Origin: Scopulibacillus darangshiensis
GTDB lineage: Bacteria; Bacillota; Bacilli; Bacillales; Sporolactobacillaceae
Reading direction: 5' to 3'
DNA length: 64,000 bases
Assembly: GCF_004341035.1 (NCBI RefSeq)
Contig: NZ_SLXK01000005.1
Coordinates: 100,816-164,815, forward strand
The position numbers and the translations under genes were made by a program. The notes beneath the pieces are model-generated. The model made no database searches and had not been told where the DNA came from. It saw only the letters and a program-made list of their open reading frames with translations. Position 1 is the first letter of the stretch; each line of letters opens with the position of its first letter. Shown in pieces: positions 16,744 to 24,594 of this stretch.

Positions 16744-18276
16744 ATGAAAAAAGTAACCATTGTATTTACGATTTCAGTTATTATTGCCGTTCTATTCGTC
16801 TTATGGGGAGCACTAGCTCCAGATAATCTTGCAAGGGTATCAGGTAATATCCAACAATTTCTGCAAACCAACTTTGGTTGGTTCTATCTCATTGTAGCAA
16901 GCGTTATATTGCTTTTCGCGATTTATTTAATTTTCTCTAAATATGGGAAGATAAAACTCGGAAAGGATGACGAGGAGCCTGAATACGGGCTAATTAGTTG
17001 GTTTGCTATGCTGTTCAGTGCGGGGATGGGAATTGGTATCGTTTTCTATGGTGTCGCAGAACCCCTGCAAGACTATATGAGCCCTCCTTACGGGGATCCC
17101 GGCACAAAGCGAGCAGCGGAAGACGCTATGCGGTTTTCATTCTTTCATTGGGGCTTTCATCCTTGGGGGATCTATGCTGTGATCGCTCTTGCACTCGCTT
17201 ATTTTAAATTCAGAAAAGGCGCACCAGGTTTAGTGAGCGCCACCTTTTATCCCTTATTAGGCGAAAAAACAAAAGGCTGGGTTGGAAAGCTCATTGATAT
17301 CATTGCTGTATTTGCGACGATTTTTGGTGTTGCAACGTCGCTTGGACTTGGGGCTGCCCAGATTAATGGCGGTTTACATTTTATAAACCATGGGATCCCT
17401 AACAGCATTGGTGTCCAATTTATTATTATCATTATCGTTACGGTATTATTTATGCTGTCCGCTGCATCCGGTTTGGGACGTGGTATTAAATGGCTTAGTA
17501 ATGCGAATGTGACCGTTGCGATTATTTTGATGCTATTTTTATTATTTGCCGGTAACACGGGCTTTCTGCTCGATTATTTCACCTCAACCTTTGGACGCTA
17601 CATCCAAAAACTGCCGGCGATGAGTTTGAATATTTCACCATTTGAAATACAGCATAGCAAATGGATGCAAAGCTGGACACTGTTCTACTGGGCTTGGTGG
17701 ATTGCCTGGGCACCGTTCGTAGGGACATTTATTGCCCGTGTATCCAGGGGACGTACGATCCGTGAATTTATTATCGGAGTCCTTGTTGTTCCTACCATCT
17801 TTTGCACGTTATGGTTTTCTATCTTTGGCGGTTCAGGGATGTACTTAGAGCGGGTCATGAACGTGAATTTATCGGATGTCATCAATACTCAAGGCATCGA
17901 GGTATCGTTATTCGCTGTTTTGGCGCACTTCCCATTAAGTACTTTTACATCGATTTTAGCGATCATACTCATCAGTACATTTTTTATTACATCGGCAGAC
18001 TCGGCAACTTTTGTTCTTGGGATGCAAACGACAAACGGGAGCTTGAATCCGCCAAACATCACGAAAATAGTATGGGGAATTCTTGTGGCGGCTGCCGCAT
18101 TAGTCCTTCTTTGGTCAGGCGGATTGACTGCACTGCAAACAGCATCCATTATCGCCGCCTTCCCTTTCGCGTTCATTCTCATCTTTATGATGTTCTCGCT
18201 GATTAAATCCTTTAGGGAAGAATTCAAGCCAAGAAAACGAAAAGAACGCAAAATGGAAACAGAACGGATGCAATAA
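16744..18276 (+). CDS. BCCT-family glycine betaine/choline transporter, OpuD-like
   Basis: A 510-residue transporter with 12 predicted helices. The BCCT signatures are present: GMGIGIVFYGVAEP (helix 3, sodium site region) and the tryptophan-rich segment FYWAWWIAWAPFVGTFIARVSRGR (helix 8, betaine box). The start is ATG 16744, five bases after AAAGGTGG. BCCT carriers take up betaine-type osmolytes driven by sodium. A C-terminal basic tail (KPRKRKERKMETER) may be the osmosensing extension. The exact substrate is inferred from family only. Confidence 0.93.
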   Translation: MKKVTIVFTISVIIAVLFVLWGALAPDNLARVSGNIQQFLQTNFGWFYLIVASVILLFAIYLIFSKYGKIKLGKDDEEPEYGLISWFAMLFSAGMGIGIVFYGVAEPLQDYMSPPYGDPGTKRAAEDAMRFSFFHWGFHPWGIYAVIALALAYFKFRKGAPGLVSATFYPLLGEKTKGWVGKLIDIIAVFATIFGVATSLGLGAAQINGGLHFINHGIPNSIGVQFIIIIIVTVLFMLSAASGLGRGIKWLSNANVTVAIILMLFLLFAGNTGFLLDYFTSTFGRYIQKLPAMSLNISPFEIQHSKWMQSWTLFYWAWWIAWAPFVGTFIARVSRGRTIREFIIGVLVVPTIFCTLWFSIFGGSGMYLERVMNVNLSDVINTQGIEVSLFAVLAHFPLSTFTSILAIILISTFFITSADSATFVLGMQTTNGSLNPPNITKIVWGILVAAAALVLLWSGGLTALQTASIIAAFPFAFILIFMMFSLIKSFREEFKPRKRKERKMETERMQ

Positions 18277-18283
18277 AAAAATA

Positions 18284-18317
18284 AAGCCACAGATGAGAAC
18301 TCATCTGTGGCTTGTTT
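18284..18317. terminator. Bidirectional terminator
   Basis: AAGCCACAGATGAG and CTCATCTGTGGCTT form a perfect 14-bp stem with a two-base loop, between the convergent transporter and endopeptidase genes. Confidence 0.9.
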
Positions 18318-18322
18318 ATTAT

Positions 18323-19636
18323 TTAATTTCCGAGTACGCGCTGGGCATGGTTAAATTTAGGAGCCCACCAACTGTTGCTCATTGAAACTATTGCAACACC
18401 GGTGCTATCTTGAGCTCCGATAAATTGTCCACCGCCCATGTATATACCGACATGACCGTTTGTTTTATATGTGTCAAAAAAGACAAGGTCACCAGGCTTT
18501 AAAGCACCTTTGCTGTTGATTCTTTGACCAACATTCTTTAACGCTTCTGTTGATGCACCGCCTAGATTTATACCATTAGCTCTGAATGCCCAGCTCACAA
18601 AAGCAGAGCAATCAAAAACGCCATTAGCGATATCAGATGCAGAGCGGCCTCGTCCCATTTCATATCTGGAATGACCAATGTATTTTTTACCGGCATTGAT
18701 AATCCCCGAAATGCCGCCTGTTGCGACATCATCAGATATTAACGTTGTTGAATGATCTGATTCATGTGACTCTGGCTTTGGGTTAGGTTTGCTCGCTTTA
18801 TGTGATGAATGGTGAACACTTGACCTGCTGCTGTTATCCGATGATGCATTCTCATGTGTGCTGACTTTTGTGACTTTAGGTTCCTTATTAGTATCCTGAG
18901 CCGCTGCAGCAACTGGGTGCTTATCCGCTGTCTTCTCTTCCGAGAGAGCAGCCTCAGCGTCTTTAAGATCAGATAATCTATCATCAATGCTCGCCGCTTT
19001 GCTATTCAGAACATCGGCAGCCTTTTGTTTTTGTGCATGCATCGTTTCAATTTTAACAAGCATCCCTTGGAGATCATCCATTTGCGACACGGAAGCTTCT
19101 AGATTCTTTTGCAGCTTTGCCTGGTCATTTTCCAACTTTTTCTTATCGGCTTTTTGTTTATTAATAATCTTTTGGTCATTTTCCGTAATTTGCTTCATCG
19201 CGAATGCCCGCTCAATCAAATCACCAAAACTATCGGAATTAAAAATGACATCCAAAAAGCTAGTGTTGCCATTTACGTAATACGTTTTTGCTCTTTCTTT
19301 CAGGTAATTTTCCCTTTTCTTCAGGGCCTTCTTTGTTTTTGAAATGTCCGCTTTCAAATTCTTTATATCGTCCTTGGTTTCATTAATGTCAACTTGTTTT
19401 TCACTGACTTTACCAGTCATATTTAACATTTGGTTGTTAAGCTTATTAAGCTCTCCAGAGAGCTTCTGCTCTTGGGCCAAAACCTGGCTTTTGGCCGATT
19501 GTTGTGCTGCCTGTTCACTTTTCACACTATTAATCTTTGAACCTATTGATTCCTTTGCATATGTATTGGTCGGTGCCACCGTGCTGTATGTAATCCCAAG
19601 ACTTAGCGCAATTGTCAATGTTAACTTCTTTTTCAT
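18323..19636 (-). CDS. Secreted NlpC/P60 D,L-endopeptidase, CwlO-like
   Basis: A 437-residue secreted protein. A signal peptide (about residues 1-28) is followed by a long coiled-coil (about 30-225), a low-complexity Ser/His/Lys linker (about 225-300) and a C-terminal NlpC/P60 domain. The domain has catalytic Cys in FDCSAFVSWAF and His in NGHVGIYMGGG. This is the CwlO layout: a coiled-coil held by FtsEX and a domain that cuts D-Glu-meso-DAP bonds during lateral wall growth. Two ATG codons follow GGGGAGG; the second (19636) has better spacing. It is a single gene with a long upstream region. Confidence 0.9.
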   Translation of the reverse strand: MKKKLTLTIALSLGITYSTVAPTNTYAKESIGSKINSVKSEQAAQQSAKSQVLAQEQKLSGELNKLNNQMLNMTGKVSEKQVDINETKDDIKNLKADISKTKKALKKRENYLKERAKTYYVNGNTSFLDVIFNSDSFGDLIERAFAMKQITENDQKIINKQKADKKKLENDQAKLQKNLEASVSQMDDLQGMLVKIETMHAQKQKAADVLNSKAASIDDRLSDLKDAEAALSEEKTADKHPVAAAAQDTNKEPKVTKVSTHENASSDNSSRSSVHHSSHKASKPNPKPESHESDHSTTLISDDVATGGISGIINAGKKYIGHSRYEMGRGRSASDIANGVFDCSAFVSWAFRANGINLGGASTEALKNVGQRINSKGALKPGDLVFFDTYKTNGHVGIYMGGGQFIGAQDSTGVAIVSMSNSWWAPKFNHAQRVLGN

Positions 19637-19991
19637 CATTTCCTCCCCAAAACTCTTATTCCGTTTTAAGACCTTAGTCCTCTTTTTCGAGCTCTATGTT
19701 GTCTGAAAAAAATACACTATTCGAACTGCTTTATCGAATCTTATTATATCATTCAAAAGCCCTAGGACTAAGCCCTTTTATATTAAGAGTACATTTCGGT
19801 TCGTAACCCTTTTGTAATATTTTATCTAACAGGAATGAATTTTGTAGTTTTTTCACATGTCATCATTCTGTAATTTAGGCGAAAAATATCGTTTTTTGGG
19901 GGTTGGAATCCAAAGAATTGTTTTGTTGTAGGACAGCGTATCTGGTCATAAGTATGTAATGACCTTCCAAATTCGGTTTTAAGGAGCGGAT
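19637..19991. other. Divergent promoter region of cwlO-like and 19992 genes
   Basis: 355 bases. On the minus strand TATAAT (plus positions 19743-19748) is a possible -10 for the endopeptidase gene, giving a leader of about 100 bases. CTTAGTCCT (19673-19681) and AGGACTAAG (19764-19772) are inverted relative to each other across the promoter and leader. I looked for WalR direct repeats and found none convincing. Confidence 0.35.
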
Positions 19992-20501
19992 ATGATGCAT
20001 TATATATTTGGTGCACTCATACTCATTGTCATTATTATGAATCAGCTGAGGGAAAGACCGATGACCGGAAAGTTATACCGCCTGCCAATTCTATTATTAA
20101 TATCAGCAAGTTACGCTGTATCGAAAATGCCTGTTGTATCGGTTGGGGATTGGGTTATTTTATCATTTGGATTGTTCTTCGCTTTCGGTATCGGGTTGAT
20201 TCAAGGGCGTTACACACATCTTACAAACCGGGATGGCGTGTGGTACGTTGCAGGATCGACATTGGCTATCCTCGTTTGGATCGTGTCTATTCCTATAAAA
20301 TACGGGCTTAGTTTTGTTGAGCTGTCAGGTCTCCATCTCCATCCGCATTTAAGCGGGCCTTCAAGTTATATTATTTATCTGTTTTCGATTTCCGGGCTTT
20401 TACTGGGGAAAGTCACCATGTTAATGCTGAGACACCCTACCTTAGTTAAAAAAATGGGGAAAAACGAGCAAAAGTTAAGACAGCTCCGTGCCGCAAGATA
20501 A
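19992..20501 (+). CDS. Multi-spanning membrane protein, possibly CcdC/DUF1453-like
   Basis: A 169-residue protein with about five predicted membrane helices. Its first cytoplasmic loop, QLRERPMTGKLYRLPI, resembles the RPxxGxGLxLLPI loop of the CcdC/DUF1453 family. The resemblance is weak, and the protein may be an unassigned membrane protein. AAGGAG precedes it by five bases. It is a single gene with a terminator. Confidence 0.55.
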   Translation: MMHYIFGALILIVIIMNQLRERPMTGKLYRLPILLLISASYAVSKMPVVSVGDWVILSFGLFFAFGIGLIQGRYTHLTNRDGVWYVAGSTLAILVWIVSIPIKYGLSFVELSGLHLHPHLSGPSSYIIYLFSISGLLLGKVTMLMLRHPTLVKKMGKNEQKLRQLRAAR

Positions 20502-20507
20502 GCCATA

Positions 20508-20539
20508 GGCTGCCCACTCTAAGTGGCAGCCAATTTTTC
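20508..20539 (+). terminator. Intrinsic terminator
   Basis: GGCTGCC...ACT pairs with AGT...GGCAGCC around a CTA loop. TTTTT follows. Confidence 0.8.
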
Positions 20540-20551
20540 TTATATAAAATT

Positions 20552-20962
20552 TTATGAAGACACATGAAGGACTTTCACAGGCATTGTATGGCTTCCACGA
20601 GCTGTAACGTGAGCGATAATATGATAGTCACCTGGAGCTTTAAAGGTATGCTTTAACATATAATGCCCTTCTTTTGTATGAACACCTTTATAAATACGGG
20701 ACTTATTCTTTTGCCCATCTTTCCAAATTTCGAATTTTACCTCGTCCGCGTCATCTACATTTTCTTCCTTTTTTGTTACTTTAATTTCAACTTTACCAGA
20801 TTCATTTACTTTAAAAGCATTTTTATCTGTTAAAATGTTGACCTTAAGTGGCGCAAGGCTGTCATCACCATTACCCTGATGTGATATCTGACTATCACTA
20901 TTATTGCATCCGGCAAGAATGAATATCATCAATCCAATAATGAATACCATTTGCTTTTTCAT
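20552..20962 (-). CDS. YtkA/FixH-like lipoprotein
   Basis: A 136-residue lipoprotein with lipobox LAGC (Cys19). The mature part is one YtkA-like beta domain: HMLKHTFKAPGDYHIIAHVTARGSHTMPVKVL. Family members are thought to help copper delivery to cytochrome oxidase. The stop of the Sco1-like gene directly precedes it, and the ATG at 20962 uses a ribosome site overlapping that stop, so the two form one operon for oxidase copper-centre assembly. Confidence 0.8.
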   Translation of the reverse strand: MKKQMVFIIGLMIFILAGCNNSDSQISHQGNGDDSLAPLKVNILTDKNAFKVNESGKVEIKVTKKEENVDDADEVKFEIWKDGQKNKSRIYKGVHTKEGHYMLKHTFKAPGDYHIIAHVTARGSHTMPVKVLHVSS

Positions 20963-20971
20963 GTCATACAC

Positions 20972-21565
20972 CTACTCGTTCAATGCTTTAACATCTTTTA
21001 TAATATCATCATAAGGAACATCACTATAGCCATTGTATTTTTGTACAATAGTCCCTTTCTGATCGATTAAAAAGATATTTGTACCGTGCGTATATTGGTC
21101 GTTCCCCTTCGCGGGCTTTGAAACTGCGGATTTAAAGGATTTCTCCGACAAACTTTTAATTTTATCAAAGCTGTACCCCGTTAAAAGATGCCAGTTGGAA
21201 AGGTCAGCTCCTTGTTCCTTTGCAAATTTTTTTAATACATCCGGGCTGTCTCTCTTTGGGTCAACTGTAAATGAAACAATTTGTGCCTTTGCTTCTGACT
21301 TTTTGAGCTGCTCCTGTAAGGCAGCCATATTACGCGTCATAGGCGGACAAACGGTTTGACAGTGTGTAAAAACAAAATCAGCAAGCCAAACCTTACCTTT
21401 TAGATCTGAAAGGCCAAAATCTTGTCCAGTTTCATCTGTCGCTTGAAAGTTTCCTACTTTCCAATTAAATGCATGGGGTTTTTCATGCCCGCATCCCGTT
21501 AATAGCGCTGATGCTAAAATTAAAACACTCATTCCAGAAAAAAATTTACACAAAAAATTCTGCAC
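20972..21565 (-). CDS. Sco1/SenC-family copper chaperone lipoprotein
   Basis: A 197-residue lipoprotein (lipobox LLTGC) with a thioredoxin-like fold. The copper ligands are CQTVCPP (CxxxCP) and the distal His in YTHGTNIFLID. This is the Sco pattern needed for CuA site maturation of cytochrome c oxidase. Start is GTG. It is the first gene of the pair with the YtkA-like lipoprotein. A minus-strand TATAAT (plus 21605-21610) may be its -10. Confidence 0.93.
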   Translation of the reverse strand: MQNFLCKFFSGMSVLILASALLTGCGHEKPHAFNWKVGNFQATDETGQDFGLSDLKGKVWLADFVFTHCQTVCPPMTRNMAALQEQLKKSEAKAQIVSFTVDPKRDSPDVLKKFAKEQGADLSNWHLLTGYSFDKIKSLSEKSFKSAVSKPAKGNDQYTHGTNIFLIDQKGTIVQKYNGYSDVPYDDIIKDVKALNE

Positions 21566-21770
21566 AACCTCACCTCAAATGAAGATATGATGGCTTTCTT
21601 TATTATTATAAATAAAGGTCAGAGTAGAAAGAAAGGTAACAAAATTGAACATTTTATAACAATTAACAACAACTTAACATTGCTGGATTTTTGAACAGGC
21701 ATCATCCGGCCGCTTTGATGACCGTTCGAACCGTTTTTCCATTCACTCCCATGCCGGGCACACCATAACA

Positions 21771-21797
21771 AAAAAACCGGACAAACGTCCGGTTTTT
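21771..21797. terminator. Bidirectional terminator
   Basis: AAAAAACCGGAC and GTCCGGTTTTT form a stem with an AAAC loop. It ends the minus-strand transcript that contains the 22001 and 21845 genes. Confidence 0.85.
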
Positions 21798-21844
21798 CAT
21801 AATTTTAAATCGAGTTTCTTCTATTATATATGTCACCTGTCGGT

Positions 21845-21976
21845 TTATGTCGAAGGCCGGTCAGGACCTTCCAGTTTTTTATCACCGTATCCTTCTAAAT
21901 CTTCTTCGTTAAATCCCCTTGGTTTTTCCTTTTCTTTTCGCTGGTCTGACCGTCTTTTCTTTTCTTCTTTTGCCAA
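21845..21976 (-). CDS. Small basic/acidic protein, 43 aa (not recognised)
   Basis: A TTG-started 43-codon gene with an AGGAGG site eight bases upstream. It begins MAKEEKKRRSDQRKEKEKPR and continues with an acidic GFNEEDLEGYGDKKLEGPDRPST tail: very charged, no hydrophobic core, no Cys. It lies 24 bases after the DUF3892-type gene and before a terminator, so it is its operon partner. The composition is like that of small spore-associated proteins of Bacillales, but I do not recognise a family. Confidence 0.6.
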   Translation of the reverse strand: MAKEEKKRRSDQRKEKEKPRGFNEEDLEGYGDKKLEGPDRPST

Positions 21977-22000
21977 TTTACTAACCTCCTCTTGAGCTTT

Positions 22001-22225
22001 TTAGAACGTTGGCAGATTATCTAAGTTGTTGGATGGATCGCCATCAGCGTTTGACCTTAAATGCTCATCGCCATCCCTGCCTTTGAACACATTAACACCT
22101 TCAACTTGACCACCTTTGGCCATTGCCTGCGCTTCTTTATAATCGACCACTTTTCCTGACGACGTTTTTAATTCGACGATGTCACCGTCACCATTTTTCC
22201 TAACTGCAACAAATTTATCAGCCAT
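22001..22225 (-). CDS. DUF3892-like small protein
   Basis: A 74-residue soluble protein. The pattern VAVRKNGDGDIVELKTSSGKVVDYKEA, followed by GVNVFKGRDGDEHLRSN and DGDPSNNLDNLP, fits DUF3892-type proteins, which are short Bacillales proteins without known role. It has an AAGGAG ribosome site. It is the first gene of a two-gene unit with the 43-aa protein. Confidence 0.7.
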   Translation of the reverse strand: MADKFVAVRKNGDGDIVELKTSSGKVVDYKEAQAMAKGGQVEGVNVFKGRDGDEHLRSNADGDPSNNLDNLPTF

Positions 22226-22441
22226 TTGGTTTCACTCCTTGTAACAATATGATGAGCGGGTGTCGCACAGATTATGCAGGAAGCCGCTGCTACTTTTGAC
22301 ACATTAAGATAAACCGATGTGATGGGATATCTATATAGCCATTTGTTTCGATATTAACGTGGAGTTTGTATAGCTGATCCATATAGGTGCCAACCTGGCG
22401 CTGGGAAATGGCAGCGGTTCACTTGCCATTCTTCCGGTATC

Positions 22442-22593
22442 AGTAAAGAAAACTCGCCGATTGGCGAGCCTTTGGTGAAGACAGAGGCGTAGTTGCGACG
22501 CACAGGACGTGCTAGTACTGGCGTTGTAACAGGATGTTACGTCTTTAGCCAGTGCACTTATGTGCGTCAGAAAGTTATACTTTCTGATTAACT
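22442..22593 (+). repeat. Structured dispersed repeat, long form, copy A
   Basis: 152 bases, identical to copy B (27321-27472) except for one base (GGTGAAG against GGCGAAG). It contains a 5' hairpin CTCGCC-GATT-GGCGAG, a nested central stem (GACGCACA/TGTGCGTC, ACTGGC/GCCAGT, GTAAC/GTTAC) and a 3' hairpin CAGAAAGT-TAT-ACTTTCTG. It encodes no protein and probably folds as RNA or single-stranded DNA. Confidence 0.9.
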
Positions 22594-22742
22594 TAAAAAC
22601 GAAAAGTCCCACCCTGAAAAAGGCCTTTTTGCTTGCTCTAAATAAAAATAAAACATTTCCTCCGATTTCATTGGATAACTCCTTTTTTATTTTCCATTAT
22701 GCCATAACATGTTCTTCCTTTTAACAAAACGACAACAAATAA

Positions 22743-22756
22743 TGAAACCGCTTTCA
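22743..22756 (+). promoter_or_regulatory. Catabolite-responsive element (cre)
   Basis: TGAAACCGCTTTCA fits the CcpA consensus TGWAANCGNTNWCA closely except for one permitted variant, with symmetric TGAAA/TTTCA ends around the central CG. It lies 65 bases upstream of the methionine gamma-lyase start, where CcpA usually represses. Confidence 0.65.
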
Positions 22757-22820
22757 AATTTATGTGATTTATCATATGATGGAATAGAGAGATAGATATT
22801 ATGGGGAGGTCATTTTAGAA

Positions 22821-24035
22821 ATGGTACACCAAAAGAAGCGGTTTGAGACGGAAATTATTCATACAGGCTATGATTCGCTTGAAGAACAAGGCAGCTTAGT
22901 CCCGCCTCTTTTTCAAACGTCAACATTCACCTTTTCCAGCGCACAAGAAGGTGAACAGCGCTTTTGCGGTGAATCGAACGGCTACATTTATTCTAGACTG
23001 GGCAATCCAACCGTTCGTATTTTAACTGAAAGAATAGCTGCCCTCGAACAAGGCGAGGCTGCTCTTGCATTTGGCTCGGGAATGGCTGCTGTATCCGGAA
23101 CCCTTTTTCATCTGACAAAAACTGGCGATCATATCCTCTGTTCACAAGGCATATACGGCTGCACATTTGGGCTGCTCCAGTTAATGAAGGAAAAACATCA
23201 AATTACACATGACTTTCTTTCAATGGACAAAGAGGATGAGTTGCGGAGTGCGATTCGTGATAACACAGCATGTCTCTATATCGAAACACCGATAAACCCT
23301 ACAATGAGGCTGATTGATCTAGAAATGGTTGTCAAGGTGGCAAAAGAATATAATGTACCTGTTGTTGTCGATAATACCTTTAGTTCCCCGTATTTGCAAC
23401 AGCCTCTCACCTTGGGTTGTGATTATGTCATACACAGCGCGACCAAATATATAGGCGGCCATGGGGATGTCATTGCCGGGCTTGTTATTGGCCGTCATGA
23501 AGAACTTGGGAAAATGGCAATGTCAACACAGAAAGATATCGGCGGCATCATTTCACCATTTGACGCGTGGCTCTTGCTTCGCGGCCTTAAGACGTTGCCT
23601 GTTAGAATTGACCGCCATTGCGATAATGCCGGAAAAATCGCGAAAATGTTAAAACAGCATCTGGCTGTGAAAAAAATGTATTTTCCTGGCGATCTTGATT
23701 TTCCGCAACATGAATTGGCTCAAAAGCAAATGAAGCGTCCGGGCGGCATGATCAGCTTTGAAATTAACGGCAACAAAGAGGATGCACAAGCGTTTCTAAA
23801 TGCTTGCAAGCTGATAAAAATTGCAGTAAGTCTTGGTGATGCGGAAACATTAATCCAGCATCCGGCAACAATGACTCACGCTGTTGTACCAGAAGAAGAA
23901 CGCCTCAAAATGGGCATTACCGACAATCTGATTCGTCTATCCGTCGGTTTGGAAGCTTGGGAAGATATCTGGGATGACCTCAAGCAAGCACTGGATCTTA
24001 TGACCCCGGAAAACACGGCTTATGAAATGAAATAG
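22821..24035 (+). CDS. PLP-dependent methionine gamma-lyase (Cys/Met metabolism family)
   Basis: A 404-residue enzyme of the trans-sulfuration family. The schiff-base Lys is in IHSATKYIGGHGD, and PLP phosphate contacts are in YSRLGNPT and FGSGMAA. A Cys in the GIYGCTFGLL segment is the residue that separates methionine gamma-lyase from cystathionine gamma-synthase and beta-lyase. The reaction is L-methionine to methanethiol, 2-oxobutyrate and ammonia. No SAM riboswitch or T-box is seen; a cre suggests carbon-catabolite control, consistent with a degradative role. It is a single gene. Confidence 0.85.
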   Translation: MVHQKKRFETEIIHTGYDSLEEQGSLVPPLFQTSTFTFSSAQEGEQRFCGESNGYIYSRLGNPTVRILTERIAALEQGEAALAFGSGMAAVSGTLFHLTKTGDHILCSQGIYGCTFGLLQLMKEKHQITHDFLSMDKEDELRSAIRDNTACLYIETPINPTMRLIDLEMVVKVAKEYNVPVVVDNTFSSPYLQQPLTLGCDYVIHSATKYIGGHGDVIAGLVIGRHEELGKMAMSTQKDIGGIISPFDAWLLLRGLKTLPVRIDRHCDNAGKIAKMLKQHLAVKKMYFPGDLDFPQHELAQKQMKRPGGMISFEINGNKEDAQAFLNACKLIKIAVSLGDAETLIQHPATMTHAVVPEEERLKMGITDNLIRLSVGLEAWEDIWDDLKQALDLMTPENTAYEMK

Positions 24036-24041
24036 CAAAAG

Positions 24042-24072
24042 CGATGGCGCCTTTAGCCATCGTTTTTCTTTT
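24042..24072 (+). terminator. Terminator of the methionine gamma-lyase gene
   Basis: CGATGGC and GCCATCG (24042-24048, 24056-24062) are followed by a T-rich tract. Confidence 0.8.
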
Positions 24073-24248
24073 TCTTACCACTCAATTTTGCATTTTATAG
24101 CCAAATTCCCCCAAAGTGCTAATTTAATAAAACTCGTGATATTTTACCCTTATTTTCCATATTTTTGAGCTCCATTCTTTCTTAACATTAGTGCGAATAT
24201 TATTATTTGTTTCGGTTAAGTTATTGTTGTAACACTTTTTAACCAAAC

Positions 24249-24275
24249 TGAAACTTTTTAAAGGAATAATTCGTC
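24249..24275 (+). promoter_or_regulatory. ECF sigma-type promoter (sigma-M/W/X class) for ltaS
   Basis: TGAAAC (24249-24254), a 17-base spacer beginning with a T-run, and CGTC followed by TA (24272-24275) match ECF promoters of Bacillus. In B. subtilis the LtaS paralogue YfnI is under sigma-M, so an envelope-stress promoter is plausible here. The leader to the ltaS start would be about 310 bases. A second candidate, TTGACA at 24404-24409, has no good -10 at normal spacing. Confidence 0.6.
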
Positions 24276-24594
24276 TAAATAAGGGTATGTATTTTATTAT
24301 GTTTCGTTAAGTTAAAAAATATGGGTTGTATCTGAGTTTGATAAACGGACGACCATTTTCCTATGGACCTGTAGCCTATCTTTAGAAATAATTATCCGGT
24401 TACTTGACATTTTATTTCAAAGCGCTAAAATAATTTAGGATACTATGAATCCAAACACTGGAAACTATAGGAATATAAGATTAATAAGAGAAGTCTTTTT
24501 ACCGCCAGCTCAATAAATATTATGGGATGTTTTACACAATTATAAATTGCTGGTTTAAAAGTCATTATAATGACACGCAGGAGGTATGAAGTTT
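24276..24594 (+). other. Long AT-rich leader upstream of ltaS
   Basis: About 320 bases without a gene between the ECF-type promoter and ltaS. A perfect TTGACA (24404-24409), TACTAT (24441-24446) and the palindrome-like AAAGCGCT are present, but no riboswitch fold or short gene was recognised. Confidence 0.4.

Larger units (their letters stand above)
22226..22820. other. Intergenic region with dispersed repeat and cre
   Basis: 595 bases between divergent genes. They hold the 152-bp structured repeat (22442-22593), a short AAAAAGGCCTTTTT palindrome (22617-22630) and the cre site of the methionine gamma-lyase gene (22743-22756). I see no reliable gene here. Confidence 0.6.

Noticed and set aside
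19800..19870. WalR-type TGTAAT repeats upstream of the cwlO-like gene
   Set aside because: Single half sites occur but no TGTWAH-N5-TGTWAH pair.
22594..22820. SAM riboswitch or T-box before the methionine gamma-lyase gene
   Set aside because: None of the conserved core sequences or a leader terminator is present; only a cre is seen.
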